Assembly: GCA_903926205.1 (NCBI GenBank) | Contig: CAIYID010000050.1 | Location: 1 to 64,000, forward strand | Origin: an uncultured Bdellovibrionales bacterium | GTDB lineage: Bacteria; Bdellovibrionota; Bdellovibrionia; Bdellovibrionales; Bdellovibrionaceae | DNA length: 64,000 nucleotides | Reading direction: 5' to 3' | Shown here: positions 43,609 through 52,370 of the stretch, in pieces | Layout of the letters: the number at the start of each line of letters is the position of its first letter | Position numbering within the stretch: the stretch's first letter is position 1 | Position numbers and translations under genes: made by a program | The notes under the pieces: model-generated | What the model was told of the DNA's origin: nothing | The model's database searches: none | The model's input: only the letters and a program-made list of their open reading frames with translations

Positions 43609-44202
43609 ATGAGTATCGGTCGCCAAAAAAATTTTTTCAAAATCAAGTCACAACATCGCTATTCCTATGGCGGAGTCCTAAGGAACAAAAGGCTCGGGAG
43701 AGGCCAGAGGCCGCTCCCCACGCGCGAGCCCATTCACGTTGTTTTCAAAATTAACAAGAATCATTATTTAACTAAAAGTCTTCGCTCGCCAAAGTGCTTT
43801 GCGCTGATTCAACGACTGCTGAAAAAATATTCAATTCGTTTTTTTGTCAAAGTGGAGCAAGCTTCGATTCAACACGATCATCTTCATTTACTCCTGCGAG
43901 CGCCCAGGCGATGTCAAATTCACCACTTTTTCAGAGTGTTTGCCGGGCAAATTTCGCAGCAACTGCAGGCCGTGATCGAGGCCCCCTCACAAAGGGTGAC
44001 CGGTACCCCCGAGAAAAGTGAAAGGAAGAAAAGTCTTTGGAAGTACAGGCCTTTTTCACGAGTGGTAAAAAGTTATCGGGCTTACAAGATCGTAAGAGAC
44101 TATATTCAACTCAACGAACAGGAAGCTTTGGGGAAAATCTCATACCAAAAAAATCGATTACGAGGGCTTTCCAGTGGTGATTGGACTATTTTGTGGACTT
44201 AA
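43609..44202 (+). CDS. REP-associated Y1 (HUH) transposase
   Basis: The 197-residue protein has the HUH metal site in a Q-H-D-H-L-H-L-L-L segment near residue 88 and a catalytic Tyr in the 'AYKIVRDYI' helix. 'HVVFKINKNHYL' at the start and 'WKYRPFSRVVKS' later are typical of the TnpA-REP/IS200-related family. The N-terminal R/K-rich part is longer than usual. No flanking REP pair is evident, so it may be a domesticated single-copy gene. It marks a break between the ParA genes and an unrelated transporter. Confidence 0.8.
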   Translation: MSIGRQKNFFKIKSQHRYSYGGVLRNKRLGRGQRPLPTREPIHVVFKINKNHYLTKSLRSPKCFALIQRLLKKYSIRFFVKVEQASIQHDHLHLLLRAPRRCQIHHFFRVFAGQISQQLQAVIEAPSQRVTGTPEKSERKKSLWKYRPFSRVVKSYRAYKIVRDYIQLNEQEALGKISYQKNRLRGLSSGDWTILWT

Positions 44203-44221
44203 ATAAAAAGGAAGACAGGTG

Positions 44222-44459
44222 CGCCACTACTCCTTCGCGGGACCCCGTCTCTGTGGAGTTTTGTGCTGCCGGATTAGGCTCATCATTGATCATTCCATTG
44301 AAAACAAATATTCAGACAGAAGATGCATTTCCCATACGGGTTCGAGTTCCTAAGGGTACCTGTGGCCTTGAAAAAGAGAGCGAAGCCTTGATAGATCAAA
44401 TTTTGGCTTGGGACGTGACACTTTTTGAAAAAGATTCCTGCGGCCCCCTCGCGTGGTAA
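44222..44459 (+). pseudogene. MazF/PemK-type toxin, C-terminal remnant
   Basis: The frame (open from 44181) contains the second half of a PemK/MazF toxin. A strand reads SSLIIPLKTNIQ, then F-P-I-R-V-R-V-P-K-G, then G-L-E-K-E-S-E-A-L-I-D-Q-I-L-A-W-D, and ends with a G-P-L turn. The N-terminal strand and catalytic Arg region are missing, and no antitoxin gene is visible. The frame start overlaps the transposase end by 22 nt. It is a decayed toxin gene beside a transposase. Confidence 0.6.
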
Positions 44460-44499
44460 TCGCTAGAGTCCTAATCTTTGTTCGCAAGAAAAACAGCAA

Positions 44500-45915
44500 C
44501 TAGTTCTTGTTCCCAGGTGAGTTCTCACTCAGCCCTAAGGCGGCCAACAGACTAAGTATTGAAAGCCCGGTCAGATAAAGCCCGGGAGCTGAAACACTTT
44601 GATAATTTTTAAATAACCAGGTGGCAAGGAAAGGGGAGAGTCCCCCGAAAATGCTGAGCGAAACGTTGTAGCTAATTCCGATTGAGCTATAGAGCAAGCG
44701 AGGCGGAAACATCTCAACCAGGGTGGCGGGTATCGGTCCCAGAAACGCACTCATAAGGACCGTGAAGCAAAGTTGCGCGAAGATGACTGAAAAAAGAGAG
44801 CCATCCGCTGCCACCATCGTTAAAAGAGGCCAAGACAACAAGGCCATTCCGGCAGCGCTTGTTACCAGAAGTGACTTACGCCCCCACTCATCAGAAAGGC
44901 GTCCCATAATCGGGATTAAACCAATAAGAAGAATCATCGAAAGAGTATTGATCACCATGATGTGATCCATGTGCGGATGAATGTAGCGACTTAAAAAGGT
45001 CGGCCACCAAACAAAAATTAAATAAAAGCCACCACCAACGAGGACCACCAAAGTGGAAGCATGAAAAATTGTCCCTGGCACGAGTTGTAAAGCATCGCGA
45101 ACTGGGTTTTCGTCAAGTTTCCCTTCGGCTTGCATCTGTTCAAAGACGGGAGTTTCAGTCAGCTCTTTTCTCATCCAGAGCCCTGCGATGCCGATGAGAA
45201 TTCCCGCAAGAAATGGTAATCTCCAGCCCCAGTCGGCCACAGCCTCAGCTCCAATAATAGAGTTAAGCGCGACCGCGCTCAAGGCTCCTAAGGTCATGCC
45301 CCCGTAGCAACTGGCAAAGGTCCAACTTCCAAAATAACCTCGTTGATTGGCTGGAGCCGTTTCGGCAACAAAGGCAATGGAGCCCACCAATTCACCTCCA
45401 ACAGAGAGTCCTTGAACGACTCGGAGGAGGATCAGAAGCACGGGCGCTAAGGTTCCAATCTGATCATAAGTGGGCAGCAAGCCAATAAGAAAAGTGGGCA
45501 CCGCCATCAACATCACAGAAAGTTGAAGGGCACTTTTTCGCCCGAATTGATCTCCGATGTAGCCAAAAAAAATTCCACCTAAAGGACGCGCGAGAAAAGC
45601 AGCGGCAAAAGCACCAAAGGCGCCCAAAAGAGAAGTGAGTGGGTCATCAGAAGGGAAAAACAAGAAACCGATGACAGGTGCAAAAAAACCAAAAACGGCA
45701 AAATCGTACCACTCAAGAACATTACCAACGATGCCACCGAGCATATTCTTTGATAAATTTTGATCTCGAACGATTTTCGCCAATTTTTTAAGTCGCGCCA
45801 CCTTTGTTTTGCGATGAGAGATGATTCCAACTAAGAGAGTTGACATCTCTTTAGCGGCTTCTTGCTCAGCTTTGGTTTTAGGGGGAGGGTTCTCACCCGA
45901 ACTCAGGCGACTCAT
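44500..45915 (-). CDS. MFS transporter, metabolite:H+ symporter (MHS) family
   Basis: The 471-residue protein has 12 membrane helices. Family marks are VGNVLEWYDFAVFGFFAP in helix 1, the loop 2-3 motif GYIGDQFGRKSAL, RVVQGLSVGGE in helix 4, and G-R-L-S-D-E-W-G-R-K in the second half. It has a long basic N-terminus. Relatives import organic acids, proline/betaine or shikimate with protons (ProP, ShiA, KgtP). The substrate cannot be fixed. It is a single-gene unit that separates the two magnetosome blocks. Confidence 0.88.
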   Translation of the reverse strand: MSRLSSGENPPPKTKAEQEAAKEMSTLLVGIISHRKTKVARLKKLAKIVRDQNLSKNMLGGIVGNVLEWYDFAVFGFFAPVIGFLFFPSDDPLTSLLGAFGAFAAAFLARPLGGIFFGYIGDQFGRKSALQLSVMLMAVPTFLIGLLPTYDQIGTLAPVLLILLRVVQGLSVGGELVGSIAFVAETAPANQRGYFGSWTFASCYGGMTLGALSAVALNSIIGAEAVADWGWRLPFLAGILIGIAGLWMRKELTETPVFEQMQAEGKLDENPVRDALQLVPGTIFHASTLVVLVGGGFYLIFVWWPTFLSRYIHPHMDHIMVINTLSMILLIGLIPIMGRLSDEWGRKSLLVTSAAGMALLSWPLLTMVAADGSLFSVIFAQLCFTVLMSAFLGPIPATLVEMFPPRLLYSSIGISYNVSLSIFGGLSPFLATWLFKNYQSVSAPGLYLTGLSILSLLAALGLSENSPGNKN

Positions 45916-46086
45916 AAAAAGGGGCTTTCTTTGGTAAGGATTTTCTGATCGTTCAATTATGATCTGTCCAGGCCATCGGAGGCAATGTCTTGCGAGGGCG
46001 AGTCTGGCCTAAGTCGAGTCAAGCAAGGAAAACCAACTTAAACATGATTCAAAACCATTGATTTTAAAAAGTGCTTAGATCATATT

Positions 46087-46188
46087 GCCAACTTCTATAT
46101 GCCAATTTTTATGTGCCAATCTTTACAGACTAATTTCTACAGATCTATATCTTTTCTACATACAATTTCTTCCTACCAACTTCTACAG
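46087..46188. repeat. 14-nt imperfect tandem repeats upstream of feoB
   Basis: Four units in strict 14-nt phase (46087, 46101, 46115, 46129; consensus GCCAAtttcTAcag) are followed by three more degenerate or off-phase units ending at 46188, 3 nt before the feoB ribosome binding site region. The spacing, about 1.3 helix turns, and position suggest a cluster of regulator sites or a leader RNA structure controlling iron uptake. Confidence 0.6.
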
Positions 46189-46200
46189 AAGGAGTGGTGA

Positions 46201-48198
46201 ATGTCCGAAAATTCACGCCAGAGCTTAAATGAAAATTTACGAAAGAACTCACGTATAGTCATTGTCGGAAATATGAACGTTGGTAAAACCACTTTGTTCA
46301 ATTATTTTTGTGGTTCTCGCACGAAAAGCGTTAATTTTCCTGGAAGCACAGTGGCGGTTTCCGTGGGTACCGTTCGTGGTTTATCTGTTGATCTTATTGA
46401 TACGCCGGGCTCGCTTTCGATTTTTGGCAGCAATGAAGATGAGCAAGTTTTTAGAAATATTCTTTTTGCTCCCGCACCTCATGCGCAACCTTCTGGGGCG
46501 ATCTTGGTGGCCGATGCTAAAAATTTGAAGCGTTCTTTAGCACTCGCCTTGCAATACATAGAATACGGGATACCTCTTCTGCTCGACCTGAATATGATTG
46601 ATGAAGCCGATTCTCGCGGAATTTCAATTGATACAGACGCGCTGGCTGAAATTTTGGGGATCGATGTTTTCACTTCTGTAGCGACTGAAGGTCGAGGCTT
46701 GAGTGAGATTAAAGCTAAGTTGGAAGAATTGCGACTCCCGCAGAATTTGGTGACTTATCCTCCTCGAGTGGAAGAGTATATCGATCTGACGGCCAAACTT
46801 TTGGTTTCCAAAAAGGCCGATAGTAAAATAAAATCTGTTCGCGCCATTGCCATTTTGCTTTTGACTGAAGATAAGGGCATTGAGTCGCTCTTAGAGAAAA
46901 GTTTTGGCGAGGGCACGCTGGCTCAGCTCAATGATTTGGCGGACCAATATCGACGGGCGGAAACCACCCCGTTGAATACGACGCTGGCGGCGCTGTACAA
47001 TAAAACGGCAGAAGCGATCGTAAAAAAAGTTCAGGAGGTCGAGCCTTCGGCAAAAAATCCCTCGATTGAAAAGTTTAGCCGCTGGTGCACGACGCCTAAG
47101 ACCGGGGTTCCAATTGCTTTTTTTGTCGCGTGTTTAATGTATTTATTTGTGGGCTCTTTTGGTGCCACTTATCTTGTGGATGCCGTTCACGGTCAGTTTT
47201 TTGATGGCTTACTGATGCCTTGGCTAAAAAATTTATTGGCTCCTTTGCCTAATGAATTTATTCGAGACATGTTTATCGATCCTGATTTTGGAATTTTTCC
47301 AATGGGATTATTTTTAGCGGCAGGCTTGGTTTTTCCTGTTCTCCTCTGCTTTTATTTCTTTTTCGGTTTTTTAGAAGACTCTGGTTATTTGCCCAGGCTT
47401 TCTGTTTTGCTCGATAAGGTCTTTCGCAAAATTGGACTTAACGGGAAGGGCGTTTTACCGATTGTTATGGGCTTTTCGTGCATCACTATGGCGATTCTCA
47501 CGGCCCGCATGCTGGATAGCCGTAAACAAAGAATGATCGCAACGCTGGTGCTTATTTTAGGAGTCCCTTGCGCTCCCATGTTTGGAATTATGTTTGTGAT
47601 TCTCGGACGATTGCCAGTTTCTGCGGCATTGACGATTTTAGGGATTATTGTTTTTCAAATATTTCTGATGGGTTTTTTGGCTAATAAGCTGATGCCGGGG
47701 AAGCGGGCGGCTCTTCTTATGGAGCTTCCACCCATGCGCTGGCCGAAGCCAGGTAAGGTCATTAAGAATGCCTTTTTGCGAAGCTACTTTTTTATGAAAG
47801 AGGCCGTTCCGGTATTTGTGGCGGCGTCGATTTTTGTTTTTGTCTTTGATCGTTTGGGGGGCTTAAGCGTTGCTGCGAAGGCTTTGAATCCTGTGGTGGT
47901 GAAGCTTCTTGGTCTTCCTGAAGAGAGCGTCACGGTTTTTATTAAAACGATCATCCGCAAAGAAAGTGGAATTGCAACCTTGCAACATTATAGCTCCAAA
48001 TATTCAAATCTTCAGATGGTGGTGAACCTCCTGATGATGTTGTTGCTCATGCCTTGTATTAATTCGATGGTTGTGATTATAAAAGAACAAGGTAAAAAAA
48101 CAGGGATGCTAATGATTGGCGCCGTGACAGGTTACGCGCTATTGCTGGGAACGATTTTGAATCATATCTGCCGAATTTTTAATATCACTTTTATGTAA
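46201..48198 (+). CDS. feoB: Ferrous iron transporter FeoB
   Basis: ATG 46201 has GAAGGAG upstream. The 665-residue protein has an N-terminal GTPase domain (G1 GNMNVGKTT near 22, G2 region T-x-V, G3 DTPGS, G4 NMID), a helical spacer, and membrane gate regions with the 'FFFGFLEDSGYLPRL', 'GFSCITMAILTAR' and C-terminal 'IIRKESGIATL' signatures. It imports Fe(II) through the inner membrane. It is somewhat shorter than usual because the C-terminal tail is missing. feoB genes (e.g. mad17-type) are regular members of magnetosome clusters, so this copy is probably dedicated to magnetosome iron. Confidence 0.92.
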   Translation: MSENSRQSLNENLRKNSRIVIVGNMNVGKTTLFNYFCGSRTKSVNFPGSTVAVSVGTVRGLSVDLIDTPGSLSIFGSNEDEQVFRNILFAPAPHAQPSGAILVADAKNLKRSLALALQYIEYGIPLLLDLNMIDEADSRGISIDTDALAEILGIDVFTSVATEGRGLSEIKAKLEELRLPQNLVTYPPRVEEYIDLTAKLLVSKKADSKIKSVRAIAILLLTEDKGIESLLEKSFGEGTLAQLNDLADQYRRAETTPLNTTLAALYNKTAEAIVKKVQEVEPSAKNPSIEKFSRWCTTPKTGVPIAFFVACLMYLFVGSFGATYLVDAVHGQFFDGLLMPWLKNLLAPLPNEFIRDMFIDPDFGIFPMGLFLAAGLVFPVLLCFYFFFGFLEDSGYLPRLSVLLDKVFRKIGLNGKGVLPIVMGFSCITMAILTARMLDSRKQRMIATLVLILGVPCAPMFGIMFVILGRLPVSAALTILGIIVFQIFLMGFLANKLMPGKRAALLMELPPMRWPKPGKVIKNAFLRSYFFMKEAVPVFVAASIFVFVFDRLGGLSVAAKALNPVVVKLLGLPEESVTVFIKTIIRKESGIATLQHYSSKYSNLQMVVNLLMMLLLMPCINSMVVIIKEQGKKTGMLMIGAVTGYALLLGTILNHICRIFNITFM

Positions 48199-48219
48199 AA
48201 TTTTAGGCAAGGAGGAGCT

Positions 48220-48876
48220 ATGTTTCCGAATGAACGACAAGATGAAATTCTCGAGGCCATCTGGACAGCTTCTGAAAAAAAAGAGTACTCTCTTGAAGAG
48301 ATAAAAAAAGCCTGTGTCATTGACATTTCTGACGTGGATATCACGGCTTTGGTTGACGGTGGCCTGCTGATAAAAAGCGGGGATAAAATTTTATTTTCTA
48401 TGGAAGGTAAAGCTTTTGCCCAAGGGGTGATTCGTCGCCATCGATTGGCGGAAGTTCTTGTTCATAGTATTCTCAAGCTCAAGAATGCTCAAATGGAAGA
48501 AATTGCTTGCAAAGTGGAGCACACTCTTTTGCCAGAAATTGAGCAGTCGATTTGTACCTTGCTGGGGCATCCGGAGCGCGCTCCCGATGGATCTTTGATT
48601 CCGCTCGGTGCCTGCTGTGGTCAAAAGCTGCGAACAGTGGATACCATGGTGACAAGTTTGAGCGAATTAAAAGCCGGGGAGAATGCAAAAGTGATGTATA
48701 TTCGTCCTTCGGATCACTCTCAGCTTCATCAGCTTTTGTCTTTTGGACTAAGCCCCGGTGTTATTTTAAATGTTCACCAGACGTCTCCGGCGGTCTGCAT
48801 TAAATTTGAAAATACCGAACTGGCATTAGATAAAGAGACCGCAACGAATATTTTTGTTTTACGAACGAAGACTTAA
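48220..48876 (+). CDS. DtxR/IdeR-type iron regulator with FeoA-like C-terminus
   Basis: GGAGG precedes ATG 48220. The 218-residue protein has a helix-turn-helix N-terminal domain (about 1-70), a dimerisation domain with the metal motifs R-H-R-L-A-E and C97-K-V-E100-H101 as in DtxR, the 'LGHPERAPDGSLIP' turn, and an SH3/FeoA-like domain (about 145-215). It lies 21 nt after feoB and so likely represses or tunes the feoB operon with Fe(II) or Mn(II) as corepressor. The ancillary ligand set appears complete by eye. Confidence 0.85.
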   Translation: MFPNERQDEILEAIWTASEKKEYSLEEIKKACVIDISDVDITALVDGGLLIKSGDKILFSMEGKAFAQGVIRRHRLAEVLVHSILKLKNAQMEEIACKVEHTLLPEIEQSICTLLGHPERAPDGSLIPLGACCGQKLRTVDTMVTSLSELKAGENAKVMYIRPSDHSQLHQLLSFGLSPGVILNVHQTSPAVCIKFENTELALDKETATNIFVLRTKT

Positions 48877-48883
48877 CTAAATC

Positions 48884-49168
48884 TTAAGTCGCTTTTTTGC
48901 GCTTAGCATTTGTGCTAGGCTCTACTTTAATCTCTGCGTCGTCATCGGATTCAGTTACATTGTCAGAGTCCTTGTCTTTTTGACTATTTTTAAACAATGC
49001 GTTCGATCCTTGCATTTTTTTAAGGCCTGAAACAATTGCTGCAATGCCAAAGATTAACAATAAAAGAGGAACAACTCCTTTAAAGATATCCATAAATATA
49101 AACCACCACTTAACAAAACCCCAAACACTTAACAACAGCGCAACAACCCCGAATAATATACCGTACAT
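48884..49168 (-). CDS. mamI: MamI-like magnetosome membrane protein (third copy)
   Basis: ATG 49168 has AAAGGA upstream and gives the standard MamI beginning M-Y-G-I-L-F-G; ATG 49204 is an alternative with GGGAG. The 94-residue protein has the two helices and the turn W-W-F-I-F-M-D-I-F-K-G-V-V-P-L of MamI, plus a Lys/Asp/Glu-rich tail of about 45 residues not present in the other copies. It faces away from the coiled-coil operon and converges on the DtxR gene. Confidence 0.7.
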   Translation of the reverse strand: MYGILFGVVALLLSVWGFVKWWFIFMDIFKGVVPLLLLIFGIAAIVSGLKKMQGSNALFKNSQKDKDSDNVTESDDDAEIKVEPSTNAKRKKAT

Positions 49169-49378
49169 CTGTGTGTTCCTTTTTATGTAGTTTCTGATCT
49201 GCATTAATATGCTCCCACAAATAAACTTTTGGTGGCAAGCGAATTTCAGGAAGACAGTCAAAAGTGGGGATGAAAACTTCCATCTGTTGGCCTCTTGTTT
49301 GTATTGACATGATGTCGAGACCTCACTCTAATTATAGGGTTACAGTCACAGTGAGCTAGACTTAAGGAGCGGAATCAA

Positions 49379-50803
49379 ATGAAACAAGGAAATCAGGATA
49401 GCGAAAACTTTGAGAGTGAAACCGAGGGCGTCGTTCGTGCGACTAATGAAATGGCAAAAAAAATGGTGGAAGCCATGGTGAGTGGGAGTGCTCTTTTTAT
49501 GAAGGGTGCCGGAAAGTCCTTGGGCTGCATGGGCTCTGGTTTGAAAAGCCTGGCTGAAGGGACGAAACGTCTCACGGGAGTGACCTCACGAGAGATGAAG
49601 GGTGTTTTTACCGGCGGCCTTCGAAAAAAACAGGGGCTCAATAGGTCGGAAGTTAAAGCGCGAATTGCCACTCTTGAAAATGATATTCGGGAGTCTTATC
49701 TGAAGGTTGGGAAAATTGGCTCTGGCATTGAAAACAAAGAGCAGCTTTTCGAAGTTCCTGAAATTCGAGAGCTCATTGAGAAAATCAAGACTTATGAAAA
49801 CCAAGCCAATGCTCTGAAAAAATATTTACTCAAACTCGATGCCGCAGAAAAACAACATGTGGCCGCAGAGACCGTTCCTTTTGAGGATGGGGAAGCCGGT
49901 TTTGATAAAGTTAAAAAAAGAACAAAGCATGCCATCGAAGAGGCCTTGCGAAAAGCCAAATTTTCTTTGCAGTCGGATGCCATTATTTTCCGAAAAGCGC
50001 TTTATGATTTGCTCGATGATGAGATTGAAATTAAAAGATTGGCCGTCAGCGAATTAGGTAAAATGGGCGACAAACACGCCTGTGGCGCTCTGAAAGAGGC
50101 CCTTGAATTCGGAGACTCGCAATTGCAGGCAGAGATTATTAACTCCTTGGTTCGCTTAGAAGACCGAGACACTTTTACTATTTGCAAACAGTTCATCAAG
50201 CACGATTATGCTCCAGTTCGCACCGCTTGTGTGCGCGGACTTTACAAATCTGGTCGTAACGATTCAGTTCCTTATTTCATTGAAGCGCTGAAAGATGAAA
50301 ACGTCGAAGTCCGAAACTCTGGCGCGATGTTCCTCGGTTGGTGTGAAGCTCAGGGGGCAGTGCCGGCGCTTTTGCAAGCGGCCAGTGACTCTGACAAGCG
50401 CGTTCGCAAGAGTGCGATTTTATCACTTTCAAACATTCGTGATACGACGGCGGTGTTACCTCTGATTCGACTTCTGGATACGGACGATGAAGTTTTGCAA
50501 AAAGCGACACTCACTGCGATTGAAAGAATTGCGGGCTTTGCGGTTTCCTTCAAAGGCGGAGAGAAAGCCGAAAGAGTCCGAAGCGTCGAAGAACTCAAAG
50601 AATGGTGGCTTGCGAAGCTTTACGAGGGCTCAGAGTCTAAGACGGAGCCTGCATCCGCAGGCGTCCAGATGAATCTACAACCACGATCGCAAACAATTCC
50701 CACAGAGCCAGCGGCCAATTCAGAATCCGAGGTTACAGAGGAATCGAAACCACAGTCTCGTAAACGTCACCGCAATACGAATAAAGGTGGGGAGTCAGTC
50801 TAA
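49379..50803 (+). CDS. HEAT-repeat protein
   Basis: The 474-residue protein has an N-terminal region with Met/Gly/Lys-rich amphipathic helices (about 20-85), a short coiled coil (about 88-150), and then five or six HEAT/PBS-lyase repeats (about 200-400; for example 'VRTACVRGLYKSGRNDSVPY' and 'VRKSAILSLSNIRD'). A Ser/Pro/Arg tail closes it. HEAT repeats serve as protein scaffolds. It opens a nine-gene, tightly coupled plus-strand operon that ends with the kinase at 61.4 kb. The N-terminal amphipathic part might bind membrane. Confidence 0.75.
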   Translation: MKQGNQDSENFESETEGVVRATNEMAKKMVEAMVSGSALFMKGAGKSLGCMGSGLKSLAEGTKRLTGVTSREMKGVFTGGLRKKQGLNRSEVKARIATLENDIRESYLKVGKIGSGIENKEQLFEVPEIRELIEKIKTYENQANALKKYLLKLDAAEKQHVAAETVPFEDGEAGFDKVKKRTKHAIEEALRKAKFSLQSDAIIFRKALYDLLDDEIEIKRLAVSELGKMGDKHACGALKEALEFGDSQLQAEIINSLVRLEDRDTFTICKQFIKHDYAPVRTACVRGLYKSGRNDSVPYFIEALKDENVEVRNSGAMFLGWCEAQGAVPALLQAASDSDKRVRKSAILSLSNIRDTTAVLPLIRLLDTDDEVLQKATLTAIERIAGFAVSFKGGEKAERVRSVEELKEWWLAKLYEGSESKTEPASAGVQMNLQPRSQTIPTEPAANSESEVTEESKPQSRKRHRNTNKGGESV

Positions 50804-51819
50804 TGAACGGCATTCAAAATCTGAAATCCAAAATTCCCTTTGTTAAACGAAAAAAAACCGATGTGATCGCGCACTGTGAAGAATCGCTCGGTCAGGTCAT
50901 GACGAAAATTGAAGCCGAGGCTTCATTGAGCGAAGTACGAGAAGATTATGAACTCGTGATGAGTCATCTTTTATTCCTCGCAGACACCGAGCGAGACACT
51001 CGTCTTCACGCACGCATTCGCAATGTGCAGTCAGCGTTTAAAAATGCAAAGGGCTTGACTGAAAAGAAAGCCTTCTTGCAGGTCGAGATCTCGCGCATAC
51101 TTTCTCATCTTTCAAATCTAAAATTTAATCAGACTGAAGCACCAATTTTAGAGACCGCTCCGGCCGAAGAAAGTCTTTCTGAAGTTCTTTTAGACAAACA
51201 GCAAGAAGAGGAACAGGCGGCGTTTGAGTCTTCATCCTATAGCACAGAAGCTGGTGTTTTTATGGAAACACCAAAGCTTTTGCAACGCTTGCAAGATCTT
51301 CAAGATCGCACGGTTTTTTGCGCTCAAGAAATTGAGAAAGTCACACTTGAGAATCAGACCTTGTTTGAAGGCAACAAAGTGCTTCAGCAAGAGTACAGTC
51401 AAACCACTCAAGCTCATGTTGAATCGAAAGAATCTTTTCGTGTTTTGCAAAATAAAGTGGCTACTGCACAGATTGAATGCAATCGATTACTTTTAGAAGT
51501 GCAATTCTTAACTTCTGAAAGAGCGGGTGTTTTACAAAATCTTGAAAATGAGTACAGTGGTTTAATGAATATGGCGAAACGCTACAAAGATCTTCAACGG
51601 GGCTATGATCTTGCAAAAGATGAGACCGGTGTTTACGAAGATTTGCTCACGCAAGTTGATTCGCTCTTAGGACGCACTCGCCACGAAAATAAAGTTTTGA
51701 TTGAAAAAACCTCTGACTCCGAAAAAACCATGGAAAATCTTATCGGCGAATTAAGAACCATTATAAAAAAGGGAAAAGTGCAATTTTATTCCCAATTAGA
51801 GAGTGAGTCTAAAACATGA
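50803..51819 (+). CDS. Coiled-coil protein, magnetosome scaffold candidate
   Basis: The start overlaps the stop of the HEAT gene (TAATG). The 338 residues are mostly helical: an N-terminal domain to about 110, an acidic linker (about 110-150), and a long heptad coiled coil (about 155-330). No enzymatic motif is seen. Deltaproteobacterial magnetosome clusters contain a similar run of coiled-coil genes (mad23-mad26) beside an actin-like gene. The exact counterpart needs a profile search. Confidence 0.65.
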   Translation: MNGIQNLKSKIPFVKRKKTDVIAHCEESLGQVMTKIEAEASLSEVREDYELVMSHLLFLADTERDTRLHARIRNVQSAFKNAKGLTEKKAFLQVEISRILSHLSNLKFNQTEAPILETAPAEESLSEVLLDKQQEEEQAAFESSSYSTEAGVFMETPKLLQRLQDLQDRTVFCAQEIEKVTLENQTLFEGNKVLQQEYSQTTQAHVESKESFRVLQNKVATAQIECNRLLLEVQFLTSERAGVLQNLENEYSGLMNMAKRYKDLQRGYDLAKDETGVYEDLLTQVDSLLGRTRHENKVLIEKTSDSEKTMENLIGELRTIIKKGKVQFYSQLESESKT

Positions 51820-52370
51820 AGACCGAAGCGATAAATAAAAAAGACAAAACTCAGGAAACTCCTCGATTTAGTTTAGCAAAAATAAAAGAGGGCTTAAAAG
51901 AGCTCACACTCATTCAAACTGGAGATTTAACTAAAGTCTCCGGTGAGGCCATTCAAGAGAACATTCAAAATACCTTGTCAGCGATTCGCGTTTTAGAAGC
52001 GCAGCTCAAAGACACCACCGAAGTGAATTCCGCTCTTCGACTGGAGTCGAAAGGTCGCGACTCCGAAATCACGACGCTCAAACGAACCAATGAGGATCTT
52101 CAATTCAGGTTGAAAGAGTTAGAAAAAGTGACTCCTCACGTGGGCGATTTGGAAGAGCGAATGGATATCGCGGTTGAAAAAATCGAAGAATATAAAACAC
52201 GTTATGAGCACGAAAAAATCAAAGCGAAAGAAATGGCCGCGCAGCTTGATTTCTTAAGTCAAAAATTAAAAAAGACCGAAGAAGAGCGCGACGATGCCTA
52301 CAAAGAAGTCGTTTTGTTGATGAATAAAATGGAGCCCGTCGTAGCGGCGAAGGGAACAGAGAATGGATAA
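51816..52370 (+). CDS. Coiled-coil protein
   Basis: The start overlaps the preceding stop by ATGA. The 184-residue protein is a charged coiled coil over most of its length (about 45-175), with an N-terminal Lys-rich segment. It is too short and simple to classify, but the overlap on both sides (8 nt into the next gene) shows strict co-translation with its coiled-coil neighbours. Confidence 0.6.
   Translation: MKTEAINKKDKTQETPRFSLAKIKEGLKELTLIQTGDLTKVSGEAIQENIQNTLSAIRVLEAQLKDTTEVNSALRLESKGRDSEITTLKRTNEDLQFRLKELEKVTPHVGDLEERMDIAVEKIEEYKTRYEHEKIKAKEMAAQLDFLSQKLKKTEEERDDAYKEVVLLMNKMEPVVAAKGTENG

Noticed and set aside
7704-44008. The 14-mer GGTGACCGGTACCC occurs at 7704-7717 and 43995-44008, one copy inside the Y1 transposase gene, suggesting a REP element.
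   Set aside because: A few identical 14-mer pairs are expected by chance in 64 kb, the flanks do not extend the match well, and no REP hairpin pair is formed at either place.
44500-45915. MFS transporter considered as MamH.
   Set aside because: Its WYDF and RVVQGLSVGGE motifs place it in the metabolite:H+ symporter family, and it is a stand-alone gene next to mobile-element scars.
46087-46188. Short regular repeats considered as a CRISPR array.
   Set aside because: Units are 14 nt, degenerate and directly adjacent without spacers, and no cas genes are near.
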